64,000 bases of DNA from an uncultured Clostridia bacterium (GTDB taxonomy: Bacteria; Bacillota; Clostridia; Christensenellales; CAG-314). Below, in pieces: positions 1-7,581 of this stretch (positions within the stretch are counted from its first letter, which is position 1; every line of letters begins with the position of its first letter). The stretch spans positions 62,001-126,000 of the forward strand of contig CANOTO010000005.1 in NCBI GenBank assembly GCA_947570215.1. Reading direction: 5' to 3'. The notes beneath the pieces are model-generated. The model was not told the origin of the DNA, did no database searches, and saw nothing but the letters and a program-made list of their open reading frames with translations. Made by a program: the position numbers and the translations under genes.

Positions 1-47
1 AAATGGGATATGCGAAAGATTAGTCGCAGAAATAAATGAACAAAAAA

Positions 48-125
48 GAGAGCAATTAAAAAATTGCTCTCGCGTGGCGGAGTTAAATCTCCGACAGAAA
101 ATGCTGTCCCACACGCGTTTTATTA
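48..125 (+). other. Hairpin plus three-way-junction RNA-like structure
   Basis: A perfect 10-bp inverted repeat (48-57 with 62-71, AAAA loop) is followed at once by a second foldable unit: outer stem 71-76 with 112-117, inner hairpins 78-82 with 89-93 and 94-97 with 104-107, then TTTTATTAT. On the plus strand this could be the 3' end and terminator of whatever lies left of the window, or the end of a small RNA. The two stems share base 71, so only one may form fully at a time. No protein-coding end can be identified with confidence in the first 47 bases. Confidence 0.4.
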
Positions 126-200
126 TACGCAATAGGTTTAAGATTATCAATTACATAATCAAAAAAAAATAAAGGTAAGGTAAAGATTGGTGTTGGCATT

Positions 201-209
201 TGGTATAAT
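201..209 (+). promoter_or_regulatory. Extended -10 promoter of the yfbR operon
   Basis: TATAAT at 204-209 is preceded by TGG, giving a TGnTATAAT extended -10 element; no good -35 hexamer is seen at 17 bases. A purine-rich AGGGAG lies at 243-248, rather far from the ATG at 260. Confidence 0.5.
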
Positions 210-259
210 ATGTGATAAAATATACTAAAATGTAAATGCCGTAGGGAGAACAAAAGATT

Positions 260-835
260 ATGTACAAGTTTTTCGCGTATCTAAACCGTATGAAATATAT
301 AAACCGCTGGGGACTTATGCACTCGGCAATGAACGAGAACATTATGGAACACAGTCAGCAAGTCGCCGTAATAGCGCACGCGTTGGCGACGGTGTCTAAC
401 GTTTATTTCGGCGGACAGTTGGATGCGAACAGCATAGCAGTCAAAGCGCTCTTTCACGAAACCAGCGAAGTTTTAACGGGCGATTTGCCTACCCCTATCA
501 AGTATTTTAATCCGGAAATACGCGACGCGTACAAAAAATTGGAAAGTTATTCCAACGAGCGGCTTTTGGAGCATCTTCCAAGCGAGCTTTCAGCCGAATA
601 CGCTAAGATAATTAACGAAACGGACGACGAAGAACGCAGATTCGTAAAATACGCGGACAAAATATGCGCATATATAAAGTGCTTGGACGAATTAAAAATG
701 AGTAATTCCGAGTTTTACAAGGCAGAAAAGACGATATACGACGAAATTCGCGGCTACAAGCGCCCCGAAGTCGACTACTTTATGGATAACTTTATTCAAG
801 CGTACCGTCTGACGTTGGACGAATTGGAAAAATGA
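260..835 (+). CDS. yfbR: YfbR-type HD-superfamily 5'-deoxynucleotidase
   Basis: At 191 aa it matches the E. coli YfbR family over its full length: an N-terminal FxxLxRxKxINRW segment, an EHSQQV histidine around residue 31, the family signature SEVLTGDLPTPIKY around residues 71-84, and the D...CAYIKCLDEL helix near residues 132-145. Such enzymes dephosphorylate deoxynucleoside 5'-monophosphates in the cytoplasm and help balance dNTP pools. One oddity is visible: the second metal-binding pair, normally His-Asp just before the SEVLTGDLP signature, reads His-Glu (ALFHETSEVLTGD). It is the first gene of a three-gene operon; its TGA overlaps the next ATG by four bases. Confidence 0.88.
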   Translation: MYKFFAYLNRMKYINRWGLMHSAMNENIMEHSQQVAVIAHALATVSNVYFGGQLDANSIAVKALFHETSEVLTGDLPTPIKYFNPEIRDAYKKLESYSNERLLEHLPSELSAEYAKIINETDDEERRFVKYADKICAYIKCLDELKMSNSEFYKAEKTIYDEIRGYKRPEVDYFMDNFIQAYRLTLDELEK

Positions 836-1515
836 TTGTTTTCGACAAAGTTTCACTCAAGTATCATTACGACGAATCCGCCGTTATCAAGGACGCGTCT
901 TTCTCGCTTGTCGATGGGGTCAACACCGTGCTGTGTGACGTTCAAAGCGGCAAATCGTCCCTGTGCAAGCTACTTATCAAGGAAGTTTCGCCAACGTCGG
1001 GCAAAATTCTGCTCGACGGCGAAGATATTAGCGGTATCGCAAACGAGCGTTTGGGCATACTTTATTTACCGAATAAACCCGCATTTTTCGAAACGCGCAG
1101 CGTTCTGTTTAATATCGCTTACCCGCTTGCCGTTCGTAAGGTTGCAAAGGACGAGCGGTTGCAAAAAGCTCGCGAAATCGCCGAACGGCTGCAAATTCCC
1201 GACGTAAACGTCAAGGCTTCGGGGCTTAACGTAGAAATGCGCAAAAGAGCGGCGTTGGCTCGTGGGCTTGCCGTAAGCCGCAGGGTCGTGCTGTTCGACG
1301 ACTTTTTCGAAGACGCGGAGTATATAGACGAAGTTTTGAATCTGTTCGACGCGGATATCAAGGCGGTATTTACGTCCGACGCGTCGTTATGTCGCGGAAG
1401 CGTAACGGTGATGGACGGCGGCTATACGGCATTTTGCGGCAGCGCGGAAGGCGCGAAGAAAACGGTTGAAGAACTGGTGTGGATTTATGACGGTTTAAGG
1501 AGATATAATGGCTAA
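832..1515 (+). CDS. Degenerate ABC-type ATPase subunit
   Basis: 227 aa with the overall layout of an ABC transporter nucleotide-binding domain: an N-terminal beta-rich start (VSLKY), a Walker A region reading CDVQSGKSS (residues ~35-43), ABC-like GKILLDGEDI, a signature region, and a Walker B-like RVVLFDDFFED near residue 155. Several hallmarks are altered: the first Walker A glycine is Cys, the LSGGQ signature is replaced by SGLNVEMRKR, and the Glu after Walker B and the switch His are not in the usual context. It may still bind ATP but looks weakly catalytic. It overlaps yfbR (ATGA) and the following protease gene; no permease gene is nearby, unlike normal ABC importers or exporters. Function unknown. 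Confidence 0.7.
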   Translation: MIVFDKVSLKYHYDESAVIKDASFSLVDGVNTVLCDVQSGKSSLCKLLIKEVSPTSGKILLDGEDISGIANERLGILYLPNKPAFFETRSVLFNIAYPLAVRKVAKDERLQKAREIAERLQIPDVNVKASGLNVEMRKRAALARGLAVSRRVVLFDDFFEDAEYIDEVLNLFDADIKAVFTSDASLCRGSVTVMDGGYTAFCGSAEGAKKTVEELVWIYDGLRRYNG

Positions 1516-3169
1516 CAAGGATTTTTTTGACGAAGAATTTGAAAAAATAGAAAAAGCGTCAAGCGCCGATGCTTCGAGAGTGGAAGAACGGCGCGACGGC
1601 GGTACGGACGGAACTCCGCCCCGTAAAAGCGCCGACTTCGACTCGTGGTCGAGTTATCAGGCTCCGCAATCTACTGCGCAGAAAAGCAAAAAACCGCTTT
1701 ATATAGTACTAATTTGCTTGGCGTTGGCGCTGTGCATTGCGCTCGGCTGGGTTTTGTGCGCCGTTTTCGGCGGGATAGGTCGCTCCAAGCAGGAGCAGCT
1801 TCTTTCCGACGTTATGAGTATATTAAAGAGCGACTACTACAAGGAAGTTTCGCAGGAAGAATTGTGGAAAGCGGTAGAACAGGCAGGTACGGCTCTTTTG
1901 CAGACGGCGGGCGATCAATTCAGCCGTCTTATGTCTCCGCAAACGTATTATAACTTCGAGCATCCCACAAGCGTGCTGGTAAGCGGCAACGGCAATGTGT
2001 TCGGAATGACCTTCCAAGTAGTCGGCGGCGTAGGCTTGTACGTGTCGTCGGTTGTAGTCAACAGCAACAGCTACGGCAAATTGCAGGAAGGCGATATTAT
2101 AGTCAAGATGACCGATATCACCGACATTTACGGCGGACATGGCGTAACGTACGGAAGCGGCGCGAACGCCGTAACGTACGAACAGATTGTTTTGAACGGC
2201 GGCGATGAGCTGCTTATCCGCAGTCTGCTCGCGCTTGTGGACAAAGCCACCTTCCACGTTTTGCGTAACGGCAGCGTAATTCCTTACGAAATTGCCCGCG
2301 GACAGATAGGCTACGTCAACCCCCAATACCCCTTCGAATACGTCGAGTTTTATTTCGGCGACAACCTTACCAACGTATCTACCAAGGTGACGGGAAACGC
2401 CGTAACCTGTACCAAGGACGAGCGTAAGCTCGGCAATTTATCTCAGCTTCAAGATACCGGTTATATCCGTATATCGGAGTTTTCCGCTATGGACGTATCT
2501 GCAACCGAGCAAACGAGCGCAGACGACGAATTCCGCCAAGCGCTGTTACTGTTCAAGCAGAGCGGACTCAAACGTCTTATTTTGGATCTCAAGGGCAATC
2601 CAGGCGGCGACGTAACAATCGTATCCAATATCGCGGGTATGCTTATTTCTGCGGACCTATTAACTCCGCAGCAAAACCGCAAGGTTGCCCGCCGCAACAA
2701 CGAATATTTGATTACTACGTTGCAAACCCGTTCGCAGGGCAATTCCGAACGCGCCGTCAAGCTGTCGCGCGACTTGTACTTTACTCAGGCTCCTAACGCC
2801 GACAAGCCGGACGTGGTGGTATGGACGGATTCGGGTTCGGCAAGCGCAAGCGAATTACTCACGGGCGCGCTGTTGGATTACGGAATGGCGACTCATATGG
2901 GTACGCGTACCTACGGTAAGGGGATAGCTCAGGTCATACTGCCGTTAAAGGATTACGCCGGCACCGTCAAAACCAACGACGGCGGTACGGCAACCGAGTA
3001 CTGGCACATTTACTTTACTATTGCATCGTACTTTTCGCCCGTAACCGACACTAATATTCAGGGCGACGGCTACACTCCTAAAAAGTATAACAATTTGGAT
3101 ACCTACGATAAGCTGTGGCAAAGCGCAATCGAATATTTCAATTCGGTAGGCGGCGGAATCCCCGCGTAA
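1508..3169 (+). CDS. S41-family C-terminal processing protease, membrane-anchored
   Basis: 553 aa. Residues 1-60 are charged and disordered, one membrane helix spans about residues 60-82, and the rest should be extracytoplasmic: a PDZ-like region (about 150-250) followed by the S41 tail-specific protease core. The catalytic Ser446 sits in GSASASE and the general-base Lys471 in RTYGKG, with the LKGNPGG strand upstream. The family (CtpA/CtpB) trims envelope proteins; CtpB-like members act in sporulation signalling, but nothing here fixes the substrate. RBS AAGGAGA precedes the ATG, which overlaps the ABC-like gene by eight bases, so the three genes are co-transcribed. Confidence 0.88.
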   Translation: MANKDFFDEEFEKIEKASSADASRVEERRDGGTDGTPPRKSADFDSWSSYQAPQSTAQKSKKPLYIVLICLALALCIALGWVLCAVFGGIGRSKQEQLLSDVMSILKSDYYKEVSQEELWKAVEQAGTALLQTAGDQFSRLMSPQTYYNFEHPTSVLVSGNGNVFGMTFQVVGGVGLYVSSVVVNSNSYGKLQEGDIIVKMTDITDIYGGHGVTYGSGANAVTYEQIVLNGGDELLIRSLLALVDKATFHVLRNGSVIPYEIARGQIGYVNPQYPFEYVEFYFGDNLTNVSTKVTGNAVTCTKDERKLGNLSQLQDTGYIRISEFSAMDVSATEQTSADDEFRQALLLFKQSGLKRLILDLKGNPGGDVTIVSNIAGMLISADLLTPQQNRKVARRNNEYLITTLQTRSQGNSERAVKLSRDLYFTQAPNADKPDVVVWTDSGSASASELLTGALLDYGMATHMGTRTYGKGIAQVILPLKDYAGTVKTNDGGTATEYWHIYFTIASYFSPVTDTNIQGDGYTPKKYNNLDTYDKLWQSAIEYFNSVGGGIPA

Positions 3170-3181
3170 TCGAATAAACCG

Positions 3182-3213
3182 AAGCCTGTTTCTCAAACGA
3201 AACAGGCTTTTTA
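3182..3213 (+). terminator. Terminator after the S41 protease operon
   Basis: Perfect 10-bp stem 3182-3191 with 3200-3209 followed by a T run on the plus strand. Confidence 0.85.
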
Positions 3214-3258
3214 TATGTATGTATTTATTGGTAATTATACGAAACGCAAAAGAAGAAG

Positions 3259-3657
3259 CTATTTTACATACCAATTATCGTAAAACCAGTACAATTTATG
3301 CTTTATTTCCGCGTCGGCTATGTTGTCTATCGGGCGGAAAAACTCTTGACTGTCTTTGGAGGGGGTTTCGAATTTGTATCCTTCGTCGTTAACCACGGGC
3401 GCAGGCTCGTCTTTTTTCTTGAACAGACCTTCCGCTACGCTCATTACCGCCGGGTTAGTCATCATTTGGAAGATTGCGCCCGTTTTGTCTTCCTTGGTAG
3501 CGTCTTTATTCGAAAGCTTTTCCACGCACTCCAGAATACTTTTGGTGTCGTCGGACATAAATTGCGACAAATTGTCTAAGGGAGAAGCGGACGGCGCGCT
3601 TTTTTTGCTCAGCAGCTGCCAAGCAAGCAGTATCAACGCAACGGTAGACAAATTCAC
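3259..3657 (-). CDS. Small hypothetical protein with N-terminal hydrophobic segment
   Basis: 132 aa, family not recognised. It starts with a short hydrophobic stretch (residues ~4-16, no lipobox) that could be an uncleaved anchor, then a Ser/Lys-rich linker, a helix-forming middle (about 28-75) and a Trp/Tyr-rich C-terminus ending WFYDNWYVK. It is divergent from another small gene at 3749, with a 91-base region between them. The reading frame is convincing because it is closed by terminators on both sides and its codon use resembles its neighbours. Possibly a small spore or envelope protein, but that is only a guess. Confidence 0.6.
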   Translation of the reverse strand: MNLSTVALILLAWQLLSKKSAPSASPLDNLSQFMSDDTKSILECVEKLSNKDATKEDKTGAIFQMMTNPAVMSVAEGLFKKKDEPAPVVNDEGYKFETPSKDSQEFFRPIDNIADAEIKHKLYWFYDNWYVK

Positions 3658-3748
3658 CCTGTGTTCCCCCTAAAATTTTGTAATCATTACATTATATGCC
3701 GACATATAATTTATAGTAACCATTGTTTTCAAGGAGAGTACATATTTT

Positions 3749-4105
3749 ATGGCAAATAATCAAGACCCGCGCAACATTTTCGTAAATCAACGCTCTAATT
3801 ACAGCGACGGCAAGCAGGAGCAGCGCCGCGACCGACAGCCGCAGCGCGAAACTCCCGTAAGCAATACGCCCAATGACGACTACGCGACAAGGGTGGAAGA
3901 AATGAAACGTCTCGCGTCCAAATACGAGCGCGAAGGGGAAGGACAGCTTGTAAAGGACATAGTCAACAACGTTATTGAGCAAAAAGCTCGCGGCAACTTA
4001 ACCAACGAACAGCTCATCGCCTTCGCTAAGCGTGTAACGCCGCTTTTGAACGCCGAACAGCGCTCTCGTCTGAACGGCTTGTTGGAAGAACTGTTAAAGC
4101 TTTAA
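3749..4105 (+). CDS. Hypothetical charged protein, helical C-terminus
   Basis: 118 aa, not recognised. The first ~50 residues are polar and disordered (Asn, Gln, Arg rich); residues ~52-118 are predicted helical with a LVKDIVNNVIEQKARGNLTNEQL segment-like pattern of a compact three-helix bundle. RBS AAGGAGAG lies at 3731-3738. It is divergent from the small gene ending at 3259 and closed by the terminator at 4113. The paired arrangement of two short unknown genes suggests a shared function, which is inference only. Confidence 0.65.
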   Translation: MANNQDPRNIFVNQRSNYSDGKQEQRRDRQPQRETPVSNTPNDDYATRVEEMKRLASKYEREGEGQLVKDIVNNVIEQKARGNLTNEQLIAFAKRVTPLLNAEQRSRLNGLLEELLKL

Positions 4106-4112
4106 TTACATA

Positions 4113-4149
4113 CAAAAACGGCTTAAAACGTTTTGTTTTAAGCCGTTTT
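4113..4149. terminator. Bidirectional terminator
   Basis: 16-bp perfect inverted repeat (4113-4128 with 4134-4149) with A-tract on the left and T-tract on the right; it serves the plus-strand gene ending at 4105 and the minus-strand NifS-like gene ending at 4173. Confidence 0.9.
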
Positions 4150-4172
4150 TGTTTGCGTTTTTTCAATCGACG

Positions 4173-5309
4173 TCAACGCGTCAGTCTGCGGGTTATAGTA
4201 TCCACGGCGTTAAGAAAGCGGTAGCATTCGTCTTTAGTAGTTACGCAGCTTACCGAAGCTCTTACTACGCCCTGCTCGAACGTTCCCAAGTGCTTGTGCG
4301 TAAGCGGCGCGCATTGCAGTCCGCCGCGTACTGCTATGTCGTAGCTCTCGGACAGCTCGTCGGCTATTTCGTTGCTGTCGGCATTTCCTACGTTGAAGGC
4401 TACTATTCCGCTTTTATTTTGCTGCGAGTACAGCCTTACGTTGGGTATTTCCGTTAGTCCGTCCCATAGCAGCTTTTCGTTTTCGGCAATTTTTTCGGCG
4501 TTGGTTTGCCAGTTGGACAGCCAGTAGTCTATTCCCGCGTCCATGGCCATTATGGCGGGGCAGGGTAACGTTCCCGATTCTAAGCTGTCCGGGATAGTGT
4601 TCGGTTGGTAGTACAAATGACTTTCCGATCCTGTTCCGCCGAATTTTACCGGTCGGGGCGTAGACCGTTCGTTAAAAATAAGCGCGCCCGCGCCTTGTAT
4701 GCCATGCAGTCCTTTGTGTCCGGCAACGGCTACCATATCTACGTTGCATTTCGACATATCTATGGGAAAATATCCTACGCTTTGCGCGCAGTCCACTAAA
4801 AAAAGTAAATTCTTCTGTCTCGCGAGTTCTCCCAAAGCGTACAGCTTTTGACTTTTACCGTTAACGTTGGATGCGTGCGAAACGCATAGCATATACGTAT
4901 CTTTTTGTATCAAGCGCTCGATTTCTTCCGCGCGCACGTCGCCGTTTTCGTCCGCTTGTGCTACGGACAGGGTTATAAAACCGCGCTTATGTAGCTGCAT
5001 AAGCGGCCGCAATACGGAATTGTGTTCGTAGCAAGATACTATCACGTGTCCGCGTCTTGCCGTGCCGAGAATGCCCAAATTCAACGCTTCGGTGCAGCCG
5101 CATGTAAACGCCACGTGCTTTTCCGAATCGTTGTGACACAGCAGCGACAGCTTTTTGCGCGTTTGGTATAGCTTCCGTTCCAATTCCAACGCTTGTTTGT
5201 GTCCGCCGCGGTTAGGATTAAACGGATACTTTGTAATCGTTTCCGTTACTGCGTCTATCACGCATTGCGGTTTGTAATTTGTAGTTGCAGCATTGTCTAA
5301 ATAAATCAT
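4173..5309 (-). CDS. NifS-like class V aminotransferase (cysteine desulfurase family)
   Basis: The start is placed at 5309 rather than the in-frame ATG at 5327, because AGGGG at 5315-5319 sits five bases upstream and the protein then begins MIYLDNAATT like the family. The 378-aa product has the PLP lysine in the GHKGLHG motif, the preceding DCAQSVG strand, and a late Cys in RGGLQCAPLTH that fits the sulfur-carrying cysteine. The family removes sulfur (or selenium) from cysteine (selenocysteine). It belongs to the subgroup that often neighbours DUF3343 proteins, and a DUF3343 gene is indeed divergent from it at 5455. Neither IscU nor SufU is present, so a general Fe-S assembly role is not supported here. 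Confidence 0.82.
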   Translation of the reverse strand: MIYLDNAATTNYKPQCVIDAVTETITKYPFNPNRGGHKQALELERKLYQTRKKLSLLCHNDSEKHVAFTCGCTEALNLGILGTARRGHVIVSCYEHNSVLRPLMQLHKRGFITLSVAQADENGDVRAEEIERLIQKDTYMLCVSHASNVNGKSQKLYALGELARQKNLLFLVDCAQSVGYFPIDMSKCNVDMVAVAGHKGLHGIQGAGALIFNERSTPRPVKFGGTGSESHLYYQPNTIPDSLESGTLPCPAIMAMDAGIDYWLSNWQTNAEKIAENEKLLWDGLTEIPNVRLYSQQNKSGIVAFNVGNADSNEIADELSESYDIAVRGGLQCAPLTHKHLGTFEQGVVRASVSCVTTKDECYRFLNAVDTITRRLTR

Positions 5310-5454
5310 TTTTGCCCCTAATTGCATAAATTTTAACTATTTTGCGTTTTTTACAGTAATATATTTTACGGGGAAATTTTAACACTATGCCAACGAACCT
5401 TAGGAAACGGCGTAAAGCGGGCGAAACGTCCTACTTTTACATAGGAGGATAGCA

Positions 5455-5706
5455 ATGGAATACGTAATTGCAATATACCGTTCGAGAAGCGTAACGATAA
5501 GCGCTTACAATTATTTGCTTAACAAAGGGGTCAACTGCGCGTTGATATCCACGCCAAGATCAGCCAACGTGGGGTGCGGGCTGTCCGTCAAGTTTTCCCG
5601 CGACGCGTTGTCCGCCGTTCGCGCCACGCTGTCTCTCGGCGAAACCTTCGTCGGTTTTTATTTGGCGCGCGTAACCTTGAACGGTACTACTTTAACTCGC
5701 ATTTAG
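5455..5706 (+). CDS. DUF3343 small protein (putative S/Se carrier-like)
   Basis: 83 aa. The start fits the DUF3343 pattern: a hydrophobic beta strand, then SAYNYLLNKG, ALISTPR, and a glycine-cysteine GCGLSVKF motif at about residues 41-48, where the Cys is the proposed carrier residue. A strong AGGAGG at 5445-5450 precedes the ATG. Known members co-occur with NifS-like proteins, and the divergent neighbour here is one. Biochemical role in the family is not firmly established; sulfur or selenium relay is a proposal. Confidence 0.7.
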   Translation: MEYVIAIYRSRSVTISAYNYLLNKGVNCALISTPRSANVGCGLSVKFSRDALSAVRATLSLGETFVGFYLARVTLNGTTLTRI

Positions 5707-5719
5707 TTTCGTTAAAGTA

Positions 5720-5748
5720 TTGAAATATGCCGAGAATTAGTGTATAAT
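5720..5748 (+). promoter_or_regulatory. Promoter of the nth operon
   Basis: TTGAAA (5720-5725), 17-base spacer, TATAAT (5743-5748), about 50 bases before nth. Confidence 0.75.
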
Positions 5749-5798
5749 ATCTTTATTGCACGACGCTATAATTCAAAACAAAAGAAAAGGACGACTGT

Positions 5799-6431
5799 AT
5801 GACGGCAACGGACAAGATACTTTACCGATTATCGCAAGATTTCCCCGATGCTAAGAGCGAATTGATTTTCAATTCGCCTTATCAGCTATTAGTCGCGGTA
5901 ATACTGTCCGCGCAGTGTACGGACAAACGCGTAAACGCCGTCACGCCCGCTTTATTTGCCCAAGCCGATACCCCCGACAAAATGGCCGCGCTTCCGCTCG
6001 AACGTATCGAAGAGCTGATACATTCCTGCGGATTTTACCACAGCAAGGCGACGTATTTGAAGGAAATGTCGCAGGATTTGCTGGATAGGTTCGGCGGTAA
6101 GGTTCCCAACGACCTAAAATCTTTGCAAAGTCTAAAAGGCGTCGGGCGCAAGACCGCAAACGTAGTGTATGCCGTCGCTTTCGGCGGACAAGCTATTGCC
6201 GTCGATACGCATGTGTTTCGAGTATCCAACAGACTCGGTATTGTCAACGCCGCCAACGTATTGGAAACGGAAAAACAACTTATGCGGGCAATTCCGTCGG
6301 ACAAATGGGCGGATTCGCATCACTATATTTTGCTACACGGGCGGTATGTTTGCAAATCGCAAAATCCCAATTGCATGGCGTGTAGCGTAAAGGAATACTG
6401 CAAATACTATAAGGAGCATTACCGTGGTTGA
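5799..6431 (+). CDS. nth: Endonuclease III (DNA glycosylase/AP lyase)
   Basis: 210 aa, the usual length. The helix-hairpin-helix LKGVGRKTANVV carries the catalytic Lys118, and Asp136 lies in VDTHVFR. Four cysteines near the C-terminus (C-x6-C-x2-C-x5-C) form the [4Fe-4S] cluster loop. It removes oxidised pyrimidines and nicks the abasic site in base-excision repair. RBS AAAGGA precedes the ATG. Its stop overlaps the GTG start of the next gene. Confidence 0.95.
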   Translation: MTATDKILYRLSQDFPDAKSELIFNSPYQLLVAVILSAQCTDKRVNAVTPALFAQADTPDKMAALPLERIEELIHSCGFYHSKATYLKEMSQDLLDRFGGKVPNDLKSLQSLKGVGRKTANVVYAVAFGGQAIAVDTHVFRVSNRLGIVNAANVLETEKQLMRAIPSDKWADSHHYILLHGRYVCKSQNPNCMACSVKEYCKYYKEHYRG

Positions 6432-7581
6432 TTTCACCGCCGAAAGCGAACGTTGTCTTAACTGCGTCAAGCCGTTGTGTAAGACGTCTTGTCCCGTTTG
6501 CAACGATATACCCGCCTTTCTTCGACTTGTTCGCGAAGGTCGATTCCGTCAAGCGGTCGGGCTCGTCGGTCATCCCTTCGGCGAGATATGCGGTTACGTA
6601 TGCCCGCATGATAAGCAATGCTCGGGCAATTGTATTCTTAACAAACGCGGACAAGCTGTAGACGTCGGGCTTGTCGAACGGGAAGTTTTCGCGCGCTATC
6701 CGTACGAAGTCGAACGGTTGGGCGGCGAATTGCAAGGCTGCCGATTGGCAATTGTCGGCGGCGGAGTTTCCGGCGTTACCTGTGCAGTCAAGGCGTACGA
6801 ACAGGGCGCGGATGTCACCGTTTACGAGCGCGGCGAACTTCTGTCAACTTTGTCGCTTATACCGTCTTTCCGCCTGCCCGAGCAGGCGCTTTTGCGGGTT
6901 AAAAACGCCGTTTACGGAAAGATTTCTGTTGAAAACAAGCAAATAGACGCGCAAGAGCTTGCACGGCTTCAAGGGCGTTTTGACGCCGTGTACGTGGCGA
7001 CCGGTCTTGCTGCCGACTACGGATTAGGCGTTGTCGGACAAGAGCTTGCCTGTAATTACAAGGATTTTTTGCAGGGTGATTTCGGCGTAAAAAGAGTGAT
7101 AGTCGTGGGCGGCGGCAATTCCGCCGTAGATTGCGCGAGATTGGCGTTATTCAAGGGGTGCGACGTTACCGTCGTCTACCGCCGAGGACGCGCGGATATG
7201 CCTGCGTTCGATAAGGAAATATGCTCCGCCGAGCGCGAAGGCGCGCGGTTCGTATTCAACGCCGCGCCGATAAAATTGCAGCAAACTGCCGACGGTTTGG
7301 CGTTTACCGTTGCGGAGACGGTATCCGAGGGACGCGGCAAGCTGACCGTTACCGACCGAGAATTTACGTTGGTTGCCGATTACGTGGTTTCCGCAACGGG
7401 AAGCGCGTTCGACAAAACGTTAATCGGCGGACGGGAAGTAAATAGAAAAGATTTTTGGCAGTACGGCAACGTATACTTGGGCGGCGACGCCAAAGGCGGC
7501 AGGCTTGTAGCAGACGCCGTAGCGGACGGACTGAACGCCGTTCGGAGAATAAAGGAAGGATTATGTTTATCGACAAAGTAA
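6424..7581 (+). CDS. GltD-like FAD/NAD(P)-dependent oxidoreductase
   Basis: 385 aa with GTG start at 6424 inside the end of nth (AAGGAG at 6411-6416 is the only suitable RBS). The N-terminal ~75 residues hold cysteine clusters (CLNCVKPLCKTSCPVC, CGYVC, CSGNC) of the GltD/dihydropyrimidine dehydrogenase Fe-S type; two dinucleotide folds follow: an FAD GGGVSG site at ~106-111 and an NAD(P) GGGNSAVDCA site at ~218-227, and a final GGDAKGG near residue 355. Such subunits pass electrons from NAD(P)H to a partner such as glutamate synthase or a ferredoxin-linked enzyme. No large subunit is nearby, so the partner is unknown. Confidence 0.82.
   Translation: MVDFTAESERCLNCVKPLCKTSCPVCNDIPAFLRLVREGRFRQAVGLVGHPFGEICGYVCPHDKQCSGNCILNKRGQAVDVGLVEREVFARYPYEVERLGGELQGCRLAIVGGGVSGVTCAVKAYEQGADVTVYERGELLSTLSLIPSFRLPEQALLRVKNAVYGKISVENKQIDAQELARLQGRFDAVYVATGLAADYGLGVVGQELACNYKDFLQGDFGVKRVIVVGGGNSAVDCARLALFKGCDVTVVYRRGRADMPAFDKEICSAEREGARFVFNAAPIKLQQTADGLAFTVAETVSEGRGKLTVTDREFTLVADYVVSATGSAFDKTLIGGREVNRKDFWQYGNVYLGGDAKGGRLVADAVADGLNAVRRIKEGLCLSTK

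Noticed and set aside
1..47. End of an upstream gene
   Set aside because: Short open frames exist but none can be assigned or runs into a proper stop and terminator convincingly.
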